A DNA stretch of 64,000 nucleotides from an uncultured Dyadobacter sp. Lineage in GTDB: Bacteria; Bacteroidota; Bacteroidia; Cytophagales; Spirosomataceae. A program made the translations under genes and the position numbers. The stretch is from contig NZ_CAMLSE010000024.1 of the NCBI RefSeq assembly GCF_946482605.1, positions 57,883 through 121,882 of the forward strand, read 5' to 3'. The notes under the pieces were generated by a model, which saw only the letters and a program-made list of their open reading frames with translations, ran no database searches and had not been told where the DNA came from. Positions 42,941-51,995 of this stretch are shown here, one piece after another (position 1 is the stretch's first letter; every line of letters begins with the position of its first letter).

Positions 42941-43960
42941 ATGGAAATACAATTTGACATTGAGTTTAAAGAGAGTGCACCTAAATACATGCAGATTATC
43001 AAATCGCTTTTGCAGGCGATTAGCAAGGGTAAGCTGAAAAGAGGAGACAAGATACCTTCTATCAACCAGTTAAGTGAAGAATACCTGCTTTCCCGTGATA
43101 CTGTTGAAAAGGCCTACAAGCACCTCATCAAGGACGGCGTACTGATTTCGGTACGCGGCAAGGGTTACTTTATCAATCGGGTGGACATCGAGACATCCTT
43201 GCGAATACTGCTTGTTTTCAATAAGATCAGCAATTATAAGAAGCAGGTTTACAATGCATTTGTGGAGAACATCGGACGTAATGTCAATGTGGATCTGCAT
43301 ATACACCATTCCAATACTAATATTTTCAAGAATCTGATCAAAAACAGTCTCGGCGAATACGATTACTATGTGATCATGCCGCACTTTTACGAGAAGGCCG
43401 AAGAGGCGATCGAGACACTAAAAATGATCCCGCCCGAAAAGCTGATCCTGCTGGACAAGGACATCGAATTCAACAGCAAGAAGCATTCGTCCGTTTTCCA
43501 GAATTTTGAAAAGGATATCGTCCATGCGCTCAATGAAGCCGTCGATCTGCTGAAAGTTTACAAAAAGCTGATCCTCATTTTCCCGACCATTATCCGCTAT
43601 CCGAAGGAAATCATCAAGGGTTTCCGGATTTTCTGCATTCAGCACGAATTCGAGCATGAAATCATGTATGATTTCCATGAAGACAGCATGGCCGTAAAAG
43701 ACACTGCCTATGTCGTCATTGAAGAAAATGATCTGGTGAATCTGATCAAAAAGTGTAAGGAACAGCAGCTGACCGTCGGAAGAGATATCGGCATTATCTC
43801 TTATAATGAAACGCCTTTGAAGGAAATTCTGCTCGACGGCATCACAACGATTTCCACGGATCACGAGCAAATGGGTAAAACGGCCGCCGAAATTATCCGG
43901 GAGGGTAAAAGGGCCGTCATCAAAAACCCTTTTACCCTCATCCGGCGAAAATCACTTTGA
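42941..43960 (+). CDS. GntR-type regulator with a LacI-like sensor domain, likely rhamnose regulator
   Basis: 339 residues. N-terminal winged helix (about 1-78): GKLKRGDKIPSINQLSEEYL, SRDTVEKAYKHLIKDGVLIS and VRGKGYFI are standard GntR signatures. Residues 90-335 form a periplasmic-binding-protein-like sensor (MGKTAAEIIREGKRAVIKNP at the end), a GntR/LacI hybrid common in Bacteroidota sugar regulators. It is convergent with the rhamnose isomerase gene, 143 bp away, so regulation of the rhamnose genes is inferred from position. Confidence 0.88.
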   Translation: MEIQFDIEFKESAPKYMQIIKSLLQAISKGKLKRGDKIPSINQLSEEYLLSRDTVEKAYKHLIKDGVLISVRGKGYFINRVDIETSLRILLVFNKISNYKKQVYNAFVENIGRNVNVDLHIHHSNTNIFKNLIKNSLGEYDYYVIMPHFYEKAEEAIETLKMIPPEKLILLDKDIEFNSKKHSSVFQNFEKDIVHALNEAVDLLKVYKKLILIFPTIIRYPKEIIKGFRIFCIQHEFEHEIMYDFHEDSMAVKDTAYVVIEENDLVNLIKKCKEQQLTVGRDIGIISYNETPLKEILLDGITTISTDHEQMGKTAAEIIREGKRAVIKNPFTLIRRKSL

Positions 43961-43970
43961 TATAATATAT

Positions 43971-44100
43971 GTCAGTCTGAGCGGAGCCGAAGACAGTCTG
44001 AGCCAAATGTCAGTCTGAGCGAAGTCGAAGACAGTCTGAGCGGAGCCGAAGACAGTCGGTACGGCAATGTCGTACATGCGCTTCGACTCCGCGTGACAAC
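43971..44100. repeat. Cluster of GTCAGTCTGAGCGnAGnCGAAGAC-type repeats
   Basis: Full copies at 43971-43994, 44009-44032 and 44030-44053 of a 24-bp unit, partial copies at 43992-44008 and 44051 onward, and an inverted copy (cttcgactccgcgtgac) near 44080-44097. Such palindromic units resemble dispersed intergenic repeats seen in Bacteroidota genomes. They fill the gap between the GntR gene and the convergent rhamnose isomerase gene. Confidence 0.7.
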
Positions 44101-44103
44101 GCC

Positions 44104-45387
44104 TCACAATCCTGTCGCTACCGTCAGTTTTCCGCGCTCATTCATGAGTTCGTTGCGGACATTCAGGTTTCTGAATAACCCGATCGGGTCGAGCGCCCCT
44201 CCGCTCAGGCGCATAGCCTCACGTACAAGCGGGCGCACGTCGGTGCGGAAAGCATTCTGCAAAATTTGCTGCGCCAGCACGACGTCGTTCTGTATTCTGG
44301 CTTCTTCCAGCTTCTTACGGTCCACGATCAATGCTTGTGCATGTGCCAGCAAAATCGCTTCCACTGATTGCAGCAGGTCTTCCAATGGATCTTTCACATT
44401 ATGGCTCGCGTCGATCATCCACGCGTAGGTGTCGCTGGAACGTCCGGCGCGTTTCATCCCTTCTATCAGTTCCACAAAAATCAGGAAAAGCATATAAGGG
44501 CGAATGCTCCCGACCGTGAGATCGTCATCACCGTATTTGGAATCATTAAAATGGAACCCAGCCAGGCGGCCTTCCATCATGAGCGTCGCTACGATCTGTT
44601 CAATATTGGCATTCGGCAAATGGTGCCCCAGATCAACGAGCACATCGGCCTTGGCGCCCAGCTTCTGGCAGAAGAGCAATGAACTCCCCCAATCCTGTAT
44701 CACTGTCGAATAGAAATTGGGCTCATAAGCTTTGTATTCCACATACACTTTCCAATCTTCGGGCAATGCAGCGTAAATTTCCTGCAACGATTCAAGCGTA
44801 TTCTGGAAGGACCTTACAAAGTTGGATTGTCCCGGAAAGCAGGAGCCGTCCGAAAGCCAGATCGACAATGCTTTGGATCCAAGATCCTTTCCATACCTGA
44901 TTACTTCGATATTGTGTTCGACCGCCTGCTTCCGCACCTTCGCGTCCACGTGCGAGAGCGAACCGAATTTATAAGAATGCTCCTGATCCTTCTGATCCTG
45001 GAATGTATTGGAATTGACCGCATCGAATTTCAGGTCGAGAGACGATGCCAGTTCGATCACCGGTGCCGCATTGCCGGGTATGTCCCAGGGAATATGCAGC
45101 GAAATAGAACCACTCGAACGGTTCAATGCATGGAGCAGCCCCACATCCTCGATTTTCTCTTCCAGTGAGCGTGGCTCCCCTACCCCCGAAAAACGGCCGA
45201 AGCGGGTACCACCCGTACCCAGCGCCCAACTCGGGATCGCAACCTGAAATGCCTCCAATGCTTTGACGATGTCGTTCGCATTGATGCCTTGTTCGCCCAG
45301 CTGCTCTTTCAGAAATATAAACTGGTTGTTATGCCGTGAAAACAGGCTGTCATTATGCTGATCGATCTGATACTGTTCAATTTTCAT
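44104..45387 (-). CDS. rhaI: L-rhamnose isomerase (RhaI type)
   Basis: 427 residues. TIM-barrel isomerase converting L-rhamnose to L-rhamnulose. The RhaI-type signatures include IPSWALGTGGTRFGRFSGVG EP near residue 55, the metal-site segments VYVEYKAYEPNF and VLVDLGHHLPNANIEQIVAT, and FHFNDSKYGDDDLTVGSI. It differs in sequence from the shorter classical RhaA. The neighbour upstream on the same strand is the aldolase-dehydrogenase fusion that takes rhamnulose-1-phosphate onward. A rhamnulokinase is expected but is not in the window. Confidence 0.9.
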   Translation of the reverse strand: MKIEQYQIDQHNDSLFSRHNNQFIFLKEQLGEQGINANDIVKALEAFQVAIPSWALGTGGTRFGRFSGVGEPRSLEEKIEDVGLLHALNRSSGSISLHIPWDIPGNAAPVIELASSLDLKFDAVNSNTFQDQKDQEHSYKFGSLSHVDAKVRKQAVEHNIEVIRYGKDLGSKALSIWLSDGSCFPGQSNFVRSFQNTLESLQEIYAALPEDWKVYVEYKAYEPNFYSTVIQDWGSSLLFCQKLGAKADVLVDLGHHLPNANIEQIVATLMMEGRLAGFHFNDSKYGDDDLTVGSIRPYMLFLIFVELIEGMKRAGRSSDTYAWMIDASHNVKDPLEDLLQSVEAILLAHAQALIVDRKKLEEARIQNDVVLAQQILQNAFRTDVRPLVREAMRLSGGALDPIGLFRNLNVRNELMNERGKLTVATGL

Positions 45388-45411
45388 ATTAAAATGGTTT
45401 GGTATGAAAAT

Positions 45412-45443
45412 AGACTTGCCGGGCTTTTACACCTGACAAGTCT
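45412..45443 (-). promoter_or_regulatory. Hairpin between the two rhamnose genes
   Basis: Seven-bp perfect stem agacttg / caagtct in the 78-bp gap between the rhaD-SDR and rhaI genes. It may affect the ratio of the two products. Confidence 0.3.
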
Positions 45444-45465
45444 ACTAGGAACAAATTCTTACTAA

Positions 45466-47589
45466 TTATCTCAGGAATGCCGCAGGAACACCTCCGTCTA
45501 CATTGATGACGTTTCCGGTGCTTTTACTCAACAAACCGCTCACGAAGATGTACACTCCGTTGGCGATGTCATCGGTATGGATCTCCGCATTCAGAACGGT
45601 TCTTTTTGCGTAGTAGGCAGGCAATTCTTCCACTTTAATGCCATATGCTTTGGCACGTCCGGCAGCCCAACCGCTTTCCCATATCTTACTGCCTGCAATC
45701 ACGGCATCCGGATTCACCACGTTCACGCGGATCCTGTCGGGACCGAGCTCTGCGGCAAGCAGACGTGACATATGCTGCTGCGCAGCTTTGGCAGTTCCAT
45801 AAGCCACATTGTTTGGCCCTGAAACGATACCATTCTTACTTGCGATATTGATGATGTCTCCGCCCAACCCCTGCTGACGCATGATCGCCACCGATTCCTG
45901 TGAAACCAGGAATTGGCCTTTCACCAATACATCCTGCAAAATATCCCAGTCTTTAATGGTAGTATCCGCCAATGGTTTTGAGATCGAAAGGCCTGCGCAG
46001 TTCACCACGATATCGACACCGCCATATTTCAGTTTGGCAGCGTGTAAAGCAGCTTTGATCTGCTGATCATCAAGGACGTTGGCCACTGTGGTATCCGAAA
46101 AATCCTTTCCGAATTTCGCATCGAATTCGGCTTTGGTCTCTGCCAATGCTTTTTCGTCGATGTCCGAGATCACAACGCATGCACCTTCCTGTAACAGTTT
46201 CTGAGCGATTGCCTTACCGATACCGCCTGAGCCACCAGTCACGAAGGCTACCTTCCGTGATACCGATTTCTCTTTCGGCATACGTTGCAGTTTGGCTTCT
46301 TCCAGCAACCAGTACTCGATATCGAATGCTTCCTGCTCAGGGAGCGACACATAAGATGAAATCGCTTCCGCGCCTTTCATTACATTAATCGCATTGATAT
46401 AAAATTCTGCCGCAACACGTGCGGTTTGTTTGTCTTTTGCAAATGAGAACATCCCTACACCTGGCAGCAGGATGATCACCGGGTTCGGATCGCGCACTGC
46501 CGGGCTGTTGGAATGCTTGCAACGCTCGTAGTAAGCAGTGTAATCCGCACGGTATGCTTCGAATTGCGGACGGATGTGATCCAGAATTTCCGCATCAGCC
46601 GCTTCTAATTTCTCAAATGGCAGGTCGAGTACCAATGGGCGGATCTTCGTGCGCAGGAAGTGGTCGGGGCAGCTGGTACCGAGAGGTGCCAGTTTCTCCA
46701 GGTCATTACTTGCGATGAATTCCAATACGCGCTCGTCATCGGTAAAATGACCGATCATCGCCTGCTGGTCCGAAGCCAGACCCCGCAAATAAGGCGCCAG
46801 TTTGCCCGCTATCGAAGCACGGCGCTCTTGGGGCTCGCTTTCGAGACGTGCGCCACCGAAAACAGGACGGCTCTTGCCATAGTTTTCAGCCAGGTATTCC
46901 GACGCTCTCTCGATGGTGTCGAGTGTATTGATATAGGATTCGTAAGCCGTATCGCCCCAGGTGAACAGGCCATGCCCGCCAAGTACGATGCCACGGATAC
47001 CCGGGTTGTCATTCAGAGCCTGTTCCAGTTGTAAGCCGAGATCGAAGCCCGGACGTTGCCAGGGGACCCAGGCCAGTTCTCCGTTGAATAGCTCCTTTGT
47101 GATCGCTTCGCCTTCTTTGGACGCAGCAATGGCGATTAATGCATCGGGGTGCAGGTGATCGATGTGCTTAAATGGCAACAAACCGTGCAATGGTGTATCG
47201 ATCGAAGGCGCCTTCGATTTCAGATCGTAGATACAATGGTTGAACAACTCCACCATCTCATCTTCGAACTCCAGTCCGCGGTAGATGTTTTTCAGGCTAT
47301 GCAGGCGATCCACATACAGACCGGCTAGCCCGCTTCTTGTTAAAGTACCAATATCTCCTCCCGACCCCTTGATCCACATTACCTCCACCGGATTGCCTGT
47401 CAATGGGTCCTTTTCGATCGTTTTACAGCTTGTGTTACCACCGGCGTAGTTGGTCAGACGAAGATCCGCACCCAACAGATTCGAACGGTATAAAAGAAGT
47501 GCAACCTGATCATCACCCAGGGAAGCCGCTTTCTCTTCGTCCCATAAATAGCTTACGTACCTGTACTGGCTTACTTTAGAACTGCTCAT
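45466..47589 (-). CDS. rhaD: Bifunctional rhamnulose-1-phosphate aldolase / alcohol (lactaldehyde) dehydrogenase
   Basis: 707 residues, a two-domain fusion. Residues about 20-400 are a class II aldolase domain (RLTNYAGGNTSCKTIEKD and HGLLPFKHIDHLHPDALIAI, with zinc-binding His). Residues about 435-707 are an SDR dehydrogenase with the NAD-binding motif VTGGSGGIGKAIAQKLL, catalytic YxxxK in NNVAYGTAKAAQQHMS, and C-terminal GNVINVDGGVPAAFL. It cleaves rhamnulose-1-phosphate to dihydroxyacetone phosphate and lactaldehyde and oxidises or reduces the latter. First gene of an operon with rhaI. Confidence 0.93.
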   Translation of the reverse strand: MSSSKVSQYRYVSYLWDEEKAASLGDDQVALLLYRSNLLGADLRLTNYAGGNTSCKTIEKDPLTGNPVEVMWIKGSGGDIGTLTRSGLAGLYVDRLHSLKNIYRGLEFEDEMVELFNHCIYDLKSKAPSIDTPLHGLLPFKHIDHLHPDALIAIAASKEGEAITKELFNGELAWVPWQRPGFDLGLQLEQALNDNPGIRGIVLGGHGLFTWGDTAYESYINTLDTIERASEYLAENYGKSRPVFGGARLESEPQERRASIAGKLAPYLRGLASDQQAMIGHFTDDERVLEFIASNDLEKLAPLGTSCPDHFLRTKIRPLVLDLPFEKLEAADAEILDHIRPQFEAYRADYTAYYERCKHSNSPAVRDPNPVIILLPGVGMFSFAKDKQTARVAAEFYINAINVMKGAEAISSYVSLPEQEAFDIEYWLLEEAKLQRMPKEKSVSRKVAFVTGGSGGIGKAIAQKLLQEGACVVISDIDEKALAETKAEFDAKFGKDFSDTTVANVLDDQQIKAALHAAKLKYGGVDIVVNCAGLSISKPLADTTIKDWDILQDVLVKGQFLVSQESVAIMRQQGLGGDIINIASKNGIVSGPNNVAYGTAKAAQQHMSRLLAAELGPDRIRVNVVNPDAVIAGSKIWESGWAAGRAKAYGIKVEELPAYYAKRTVLNAEIHTDDIANGVYIFVSGLLSKSTGNVINVDGGVPAAFLR

Positions 47590-47774
47590 ATTTGTTTCTT
47601 GATTATTTGTCGTTTTTGAGGTAAAAGATCTTATGTGGTGAAAGTGTTTTAGCAGATAAATACTACTCTGAACCTGAGCACAAGATTAGGAAACTTAGCT
47701 ATGCACACCGTCCTGTTGTATCCTGCATGTTGAAATAATTTGAGATTTAATGTGAGAATTGGAAGTTTATCAAT

Positions 47775-47813
47775 AAAAAAGGTCCGAACCATATATATAA
47801 TAGTTCAGACCTC
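47775..47813 (-). terminator. Rho-independent terminator of the LRR gene
   Basis: On the minus strand, stem aggtctgaac / gttcggacct (one mismatch) with an A/T-rich loop, followed by TTTTTT at 47775-47780, 26 bp after the LRR stop. Confidence 0.75.
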
Positions 47814-47838
47814 TGAGACGAAAATTTACCTTACTCGC

Positions 47839-49680
47839 CTATCGTTGAATTAACAACTTTTTCGAGTCACGGCCTATTTGGATGGTATAGATGCCGTTTT
47901 TTAGGGATTCCAGGCGCAAATGCCCGGTGTTGATTTTATCCTGTAAAACCAACTTTCCGGCTTGGCTAAAAACAGAAACCTGGGGATTACCTTCATAACC
48001 AGCGACTGTAATATTGTTTTGCGCGGGGTTGGGATAAATGCTTAACTGCGGTTGCTGCCCCTTCACGACAATGACTTTTGAATGCTCGGATTTACCGTCA
48101 TAGTCCAGCTGTTTCAAACGATAGTAACTTGTGGCTGGTGCCGTGAGGTCGGTGAAGTGATAGAAATTATTTTCTTTCGTATCCCCATTGCCATCCACGA
48201 ACCCAATTTTCTCAAAAGTCCTGGCATCCCCGCTCCGCTCGACTTCAAAACCTTTGTTGCTGATTTCGGAGCTGGTTTGCCAGGTCAGTTTATTCTGGGT
48301 CCCGTTCCGTTCGCCGTTGAATGAAACGAGGGTAACCGGAAGTATGACATGGCTATAATTATTACTCACCAGTTTCAGACCTGCAACGACGCTGTTGGTA
48401 ACTTCTACCCGGTACGATGCCTGTTCCGTTACCATAATGGATTTGTTTCCGACATTGGTTGCGAAAAGCGACCCATTTTTATACCATTTATAGGTGTTGT
48501 TGGACAACGTCCCACCGACTTCCACGGTCAACTGGGCCGCGTCCCCCGGCACAAGCTGGACAGTTATCGGTACATTTGCCTGGCTCAAATAGCCGTCCAG
48601 TTTACTGATGTTTTCTTCCAGTCCGGCGAAGGTGAAGGCGTTGCTGCTTATGTTGGCCAATCCCGAAACCGGGATGTTTGCAAGGCTTGGCAGCGGCCCC
48701 TGAAAATGGTTGTACCGGATATCAAGCGTCGACAAATCGGTCAGATTATTAATGGCAGGAAATGGTCCGCCTAAATTTGTGCTTCCAATCATGATCAGCC
48801 TTAGCTTGGTCAGATTATTGATTTGTGCAGGAAGGCTGCCCGTGTATGGGGTATCACCCAACCACAGCTCTTCCAGATTGGTAAGGTTACCGATCTCAAC
48901 CGGAATTGGGCCGTTCATATTTTCGTTTCGCAACATCAACAGCTTCTTCAATTTCGACAAGTTTCCAATTTCAGGCAGGATTTGGCCCGTCAATGAATAA
49001 TTGCCGGATACTTCGAGGGTTTCCAGATTGACTAAACTCCCAAGCTGAGATGGGAATGTTCCTTTAAATTGCTGGATCAGAAACAATGCTTTCAATTTGG
49101 TAAAGCCTGTCAAAAAAGCGGGGAATGTAAAAGTTTCCGATGGGGCAAATGCTTCACGGCTGCCCAGGAACAGCATTTCCAGATCGACCAGATTCGCCCA
49201 TTCCGACGGAATTTCTCCCAATGGCGTGACGCTCAGTTCTTTCAACTTGGTAAGGTTACCGATTACACCCATGTTGGTGATGCCAAACCTGTTTTCGCCG
49301 AGATACAGGTATTCGAGGTTAGTAAGGTTCCCAACTTCCACCGGAAGTTCACCCGTCCAGGCACCCAATTCCGCACCAAGGCCCGAAAGGTCCAGCGTGG
49401 TTAATGCGGTCAGGTTGCCCACCTCAGGAGCCAAGGTACCCTGAATCCCCAGGTGCTTCAAATCAAGCGCTGTCACACGGCCGCCAGAGCAGGTAATCCC
49501 ATACCACCCGCAGGGGCTATCGCCCGGGCTGCCCGGCACGGCCCAATTTGCAAGTTCAGGGTAAAACTGCCCCGAAAAGTTGTTATAAATGGCTGCCAGG
49601 GCCAAACGGTCCGTTTCGAGCGTTTGACCTAACGATTTGATAGAAAAGAATAATAAAAAGACAAGTAGACACTTTCTCAT
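47839..49680 (-). CDS. Plant-like leucine-rich-repeat protein with type IX secretion C-terminal domain
   Basis: 613 residues; start at 49680 places the signal peptide CLLVFLLFFSIKSLGQ at the N-terminus. Residues about 20-80 form an LRR N-cap (TDRLALAAIYNNFSGQFYPE, then CGWYGITCSGGRVTALDL), like that of plant receptor proteins. Residues 80-400 hold about twelve LRRs of the type GNLTNLEELWLGDTPYTGSL P. Then an Ig-like region (about 400-465), a region starting LTWQTSSEISNKGFEVERSG and a type IX CTD (LSIYPNPAQNNITVAG, ending LLIQR). It should be exported by the type IX system and anchored or released at the surface. The target is unknown; likely protein or glycan binding. Confidence 0.9.
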   Translation of the reverse strand: MRKCLLVFLLFFSIKSLGQTLETDRLALAAIYNNFSGQFYPELANWAVPGSPGDSPCGWYGITCSGGRVTALDLKHLGIQGTLAPEVGNLTALTTLDLSGLGAELGAWTGELPVEVGNLTNLEYLYLGENRFGITNMGVIGNLTKLKELSVTPLGEIPSEWANLVDLEMLFLGSREAFAPSETFTFPAFLTGFTKLKALFLIQQFKGTFPSQLGSLVNLETLEVSGNYSLTGQILPEIGNLSKLKKLLMLRNENMNGPIPVEIGNLTNLEELWLGDTPYTGSLPAQINNLTKLRLIMIGSTNLGGPFPAINNLTDLSTLDIRYNHFQGPLPSLANIPVSGLANISSNAFTFAGLEENISKLDGYLSQANVPITVQLVPGDAAQLTVEVGGTLSNNTYKWYKNGSLFATNVGNKSIMVTEQASYRVEVTNSVVAGLKLVSNNYSHVILPVTLVSFNGERNGTQNKLTWQTSSEISNKGFEVERSGDARTFEKIGFVDGNGDTKENNFYHFTDLTAPATSYYRLKQLDYDGKSEHSKVIVVKGQQPQLSIYPNPAQNNITVAGYEGNPQVSVFSQAGKLVLQDKINTGHLRLESLKNGIYTIQIGRDSKKLLIQR

Positions 49681-49867
49681 AGCATTTACGAAAGGGTAAG
49701 CAGATTTAGATTGAGCTAGACGTTGAGCGGGCATCGGCCAGTAGAACTGACTGACGGTAGTTGTAAGAATCTTCTATATACAAAAGTAACCGAACGCACG
49801 AAGTGATCGCACATCGGTTACTTAAATTTATTGTAGCTTAATATTGACAGTACTACCTGCGGATCAA

Positions 49868-51979
49868 TCACTTCCAGACAAGCCCCATATTCCGGAACAG
49901 GAACGCATAGATGTCCGCTTGGGTCTCCAATGCCTTTTTGGTATTGCTTGCGCCATGCCCGGAATTGGTGTCGATCCGGATCAGTAAAGGGTTAGTTGAT
50001 GGGCCGCCAGCCTTTTCCTGCAATTCAGCGGCATATTTAAATGAATGCGCAGGGACCACGCGGTCATCATGATCCGCAGTTGTGATCATTGTAGCGGGAT
50101 ACTTCCCTCCTTTCCTGATATTATGAAGCGGAGAATAGGCGTATAAAACGTTAAACTCCTCCGCATTATCGCTGCTCCCATAGTCGGCGATCCAGTTCCA
50201 GCCGATGGTAAACTTATGAAAACGAAGCATATCCATCACACCCACAGCCGGAAATGCAACTTTGAACAACTCAGGCCGCTGATTCATTACTGCGCCTACA
50301 AGCAATCCACCATTCGATCCTCCCTGTATGGCCAGACGTTCTGGCGAAGTGTATTTTTCACGGATCAGGAACTCCGCTGCAGCGATGAAGTCGTCGAACA
50401 CGTTCTGTTTTTTAAGCTTCATTCCCTGCTCATGCCATTTTTCACCATACTCGCTACCGCCGCGCAGGTTGGCCTGCACAAATACACCGCCCTGATCGAA
50501 AAACGGGATGCGTGTAGGACTAAACGCGGGGGGAAGACTCACGTTAAAACCTCCGTAACCATACAGGATCGTCGGATTGGTACCATCCAGTTTCAGGCCT
50601 TTTTTATAAGTAATAAATGCAGGAATGCGCGTGCCGTCCTTGCTGGGATAAAAGACCTGCCGGGTTTCGTAATCCGACGGCTTGAATGTAACCTCAGGCT
50701 CACGAAACACGGTGCTTCGCCCGCTGGCAATATCGTAGCGAAAAATAGTGGCCGGATAGTTAAAGGAAGTAAAGGTGTAAAATACAAAAGCATCCTCCGC
50801 TTCGCCGCTAAATCCGCTGGCTGCGCCCAGGCCGGGCATTTCGATCTCCTTTTCGGACTGTCCACTATCGTCATACACGTATGTGCGCGTTGTGACGTCT
50901 TTCAGATACGAGGCAAAAAGCTTTCCTCCCGCAAGCCCGGCGCCCTCGAGAGGCTCCTCCCGCTCCGGCAGTACGGTTTTCCAGGATTTTGTAGCCTGCT
51001 CAAAACGCATTACCTTACCATTAGGCGCATGTTCATTGGTTTCGATCAGAAAATCGTTGCCAATGTTTTCAATCACTCCAAAGCGGAAATCTGTAATCTC
51101 TTCCTGGATTGGGACAAAATGCGTGTCGCCCTTTTTCATGACCCATACCGCATTGCCGTCCTTCCCCTTTCCGCGGTCACTTACATTCAGAATAGCCCAT
51201 GCCTCATCCTCGGTAGTTCCCAGCGTATGAAACCGCTGTGGATTGGCCGGATCTTCAAAGATCAATTTGTCCTGGCTTTGGAGGGTTCCTATTTTATGAA
51301 AATAAACCTGGTGGTTTTCGTTCTTTGCAGCCAATGCGCTGCCGTCAGGTTTTGGGTACCGGCTGTAATAGAAGCCGTCACCCTGCCACGCAGCACCCGA
51401 CACCTTCACCCATTCCACTTTGTCCGGCAGCATCGCCAACGTGTGCATGTCCATTACCTGGTACTCCTGCCAGTCGGACCCGCCCTTTGAAAAGCCCAGT
51501 ACCGCATGGGAACCGTCCCCGGAAAGGCTGAATACGGTGAGTCTGGTGGTGCCATCCGGCGAGAGCCTGTTAGGGTCCAACACCACTTCCGGCGTTCCAT
51601 CCAGGCCTTTTTGCCGGTACAAAACCGCCTGGTTCTGAAGACCGTCATTTTTGTAGAAATAGAAGTAATCCCCTTTTTTCCTTGGTGCCGAATACTTGGG
51701 ATAGTTATAGGCCTTTTCCAGGTCGAGGAATATCTTTTCTTTGAAGGGTATTGCATTCAAATAATCGAACGTAACCTCGTTCTGCGCCTTCACCCAGGCC
51801 GCCGTTTCATCGGACCGGTCGTCTTCCAGCCAACGGTAAGAATCGGCTACCTTGATGCCGTGATAATCATCATAATGCTCGTTTTTCCGGGTATCGGGAT
51901 ATTTCAAAGTCTGTGCATCACCGGGATTGGGTAGTGCCGAGGCTGTCATTAAAGTCATCAGAATAATTTTTGAATGCAT
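49868..51979 (-). CDS. Prolyl oligopeptidase-family serine peptidase (S9A)
   Basis: 703 residues, exported (signal about 1-22, ALPNPGDAQ). Beta-propeller (about 75-420) plus alpha/beta-hydrolase domain with catalytic Ser in IQGGSNGGLLVGAVMNQRPE, Asp in TTADHDDRVVPAHSFKYAAE and His in DTNSGHGASNT. The N-terminal sequence YPDTRKNEHYDDYHGIKVAD SYRWLEDDRS is the hallmark of prolyl oligopeptidases. Cleaves short proline-containing peptides in the periplasm. Third gene of a three-gene operon with the CocE-type hydrolase (16-bp gap) and a propeller lipoprotein. Confidence 0.95.
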   Translation of the reverse strand: MHSKIILMTLMTASALPNPGDAQTLKYPDTRKNEHYDDYHGIKVADSYRWLEDDRSDETAAWVKAQNEVTFDYLNAIPFKEKIFLDLEKAYNYPKYSAPRKKGDYFYFYKNDGLQNQAVLYRQKGLDGTPEVVLDPNRLSPDGTTRLTVFSLSGDGSHAVLGFSKGGSDWQEYQVMDMHTLAMLPDKVEWVKVSGAAWQGDGFYYSRYPKPDGSALAAKNENHQVYFHKIGTLQSQDKLIFEDPANPQRFHTLGTTEDEAWAILNVSDRGKGKDGNAVWVMKKGDTHFVPIQEEITDFRFGVIENIGNDFLIETNEHAPNGKVMRFEQATKSWKTVLPEREEPLEGAGLAGGKLFASYLKDVTTRTYVYDDSGQSEKEIEMPGLGAASGFSGEAEDAFVFYTFTSFNYPATIFRYDIASGRSTVFREPEVTFKPSDYETRQVFYPSKDGTRIPAFITYKKGLKLDGTNPTILYGYGGFNVSLPPAFSPTRIPFFDQGGVFVQANLRGGSEYGEKWHEQGMKLKKQNVFDDFIAAAEFLIREKYTSPERLAIQGGSNGGLLVGAVMNQRPELFKVAFPAVGVMDMLRFHKFTIGWNWIADYGSSDNAEEFNVLYAYSPLHNIRKGGKYPATMITTADHDDRVVPAHSFKYAAELQEKAGGPSTNPLLIRIDTNSGHGASNTKKALETQADIYAFLFRNMGLVWK

Positions 51980-51995
51980 ATCAGACCGGCCATCG

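Noticed and set aside
43971..44100. Possible CRISPR array
   Set aside because: Repeat spacing is irregular, copies overlap, one is inverted and no cas gene is near.
50216..51490. 424-residue frame antisense to the S9A peptidase
   Set aside because: Long only because of codon bias on the other strand; the peptidase has complete catalytic motifs.
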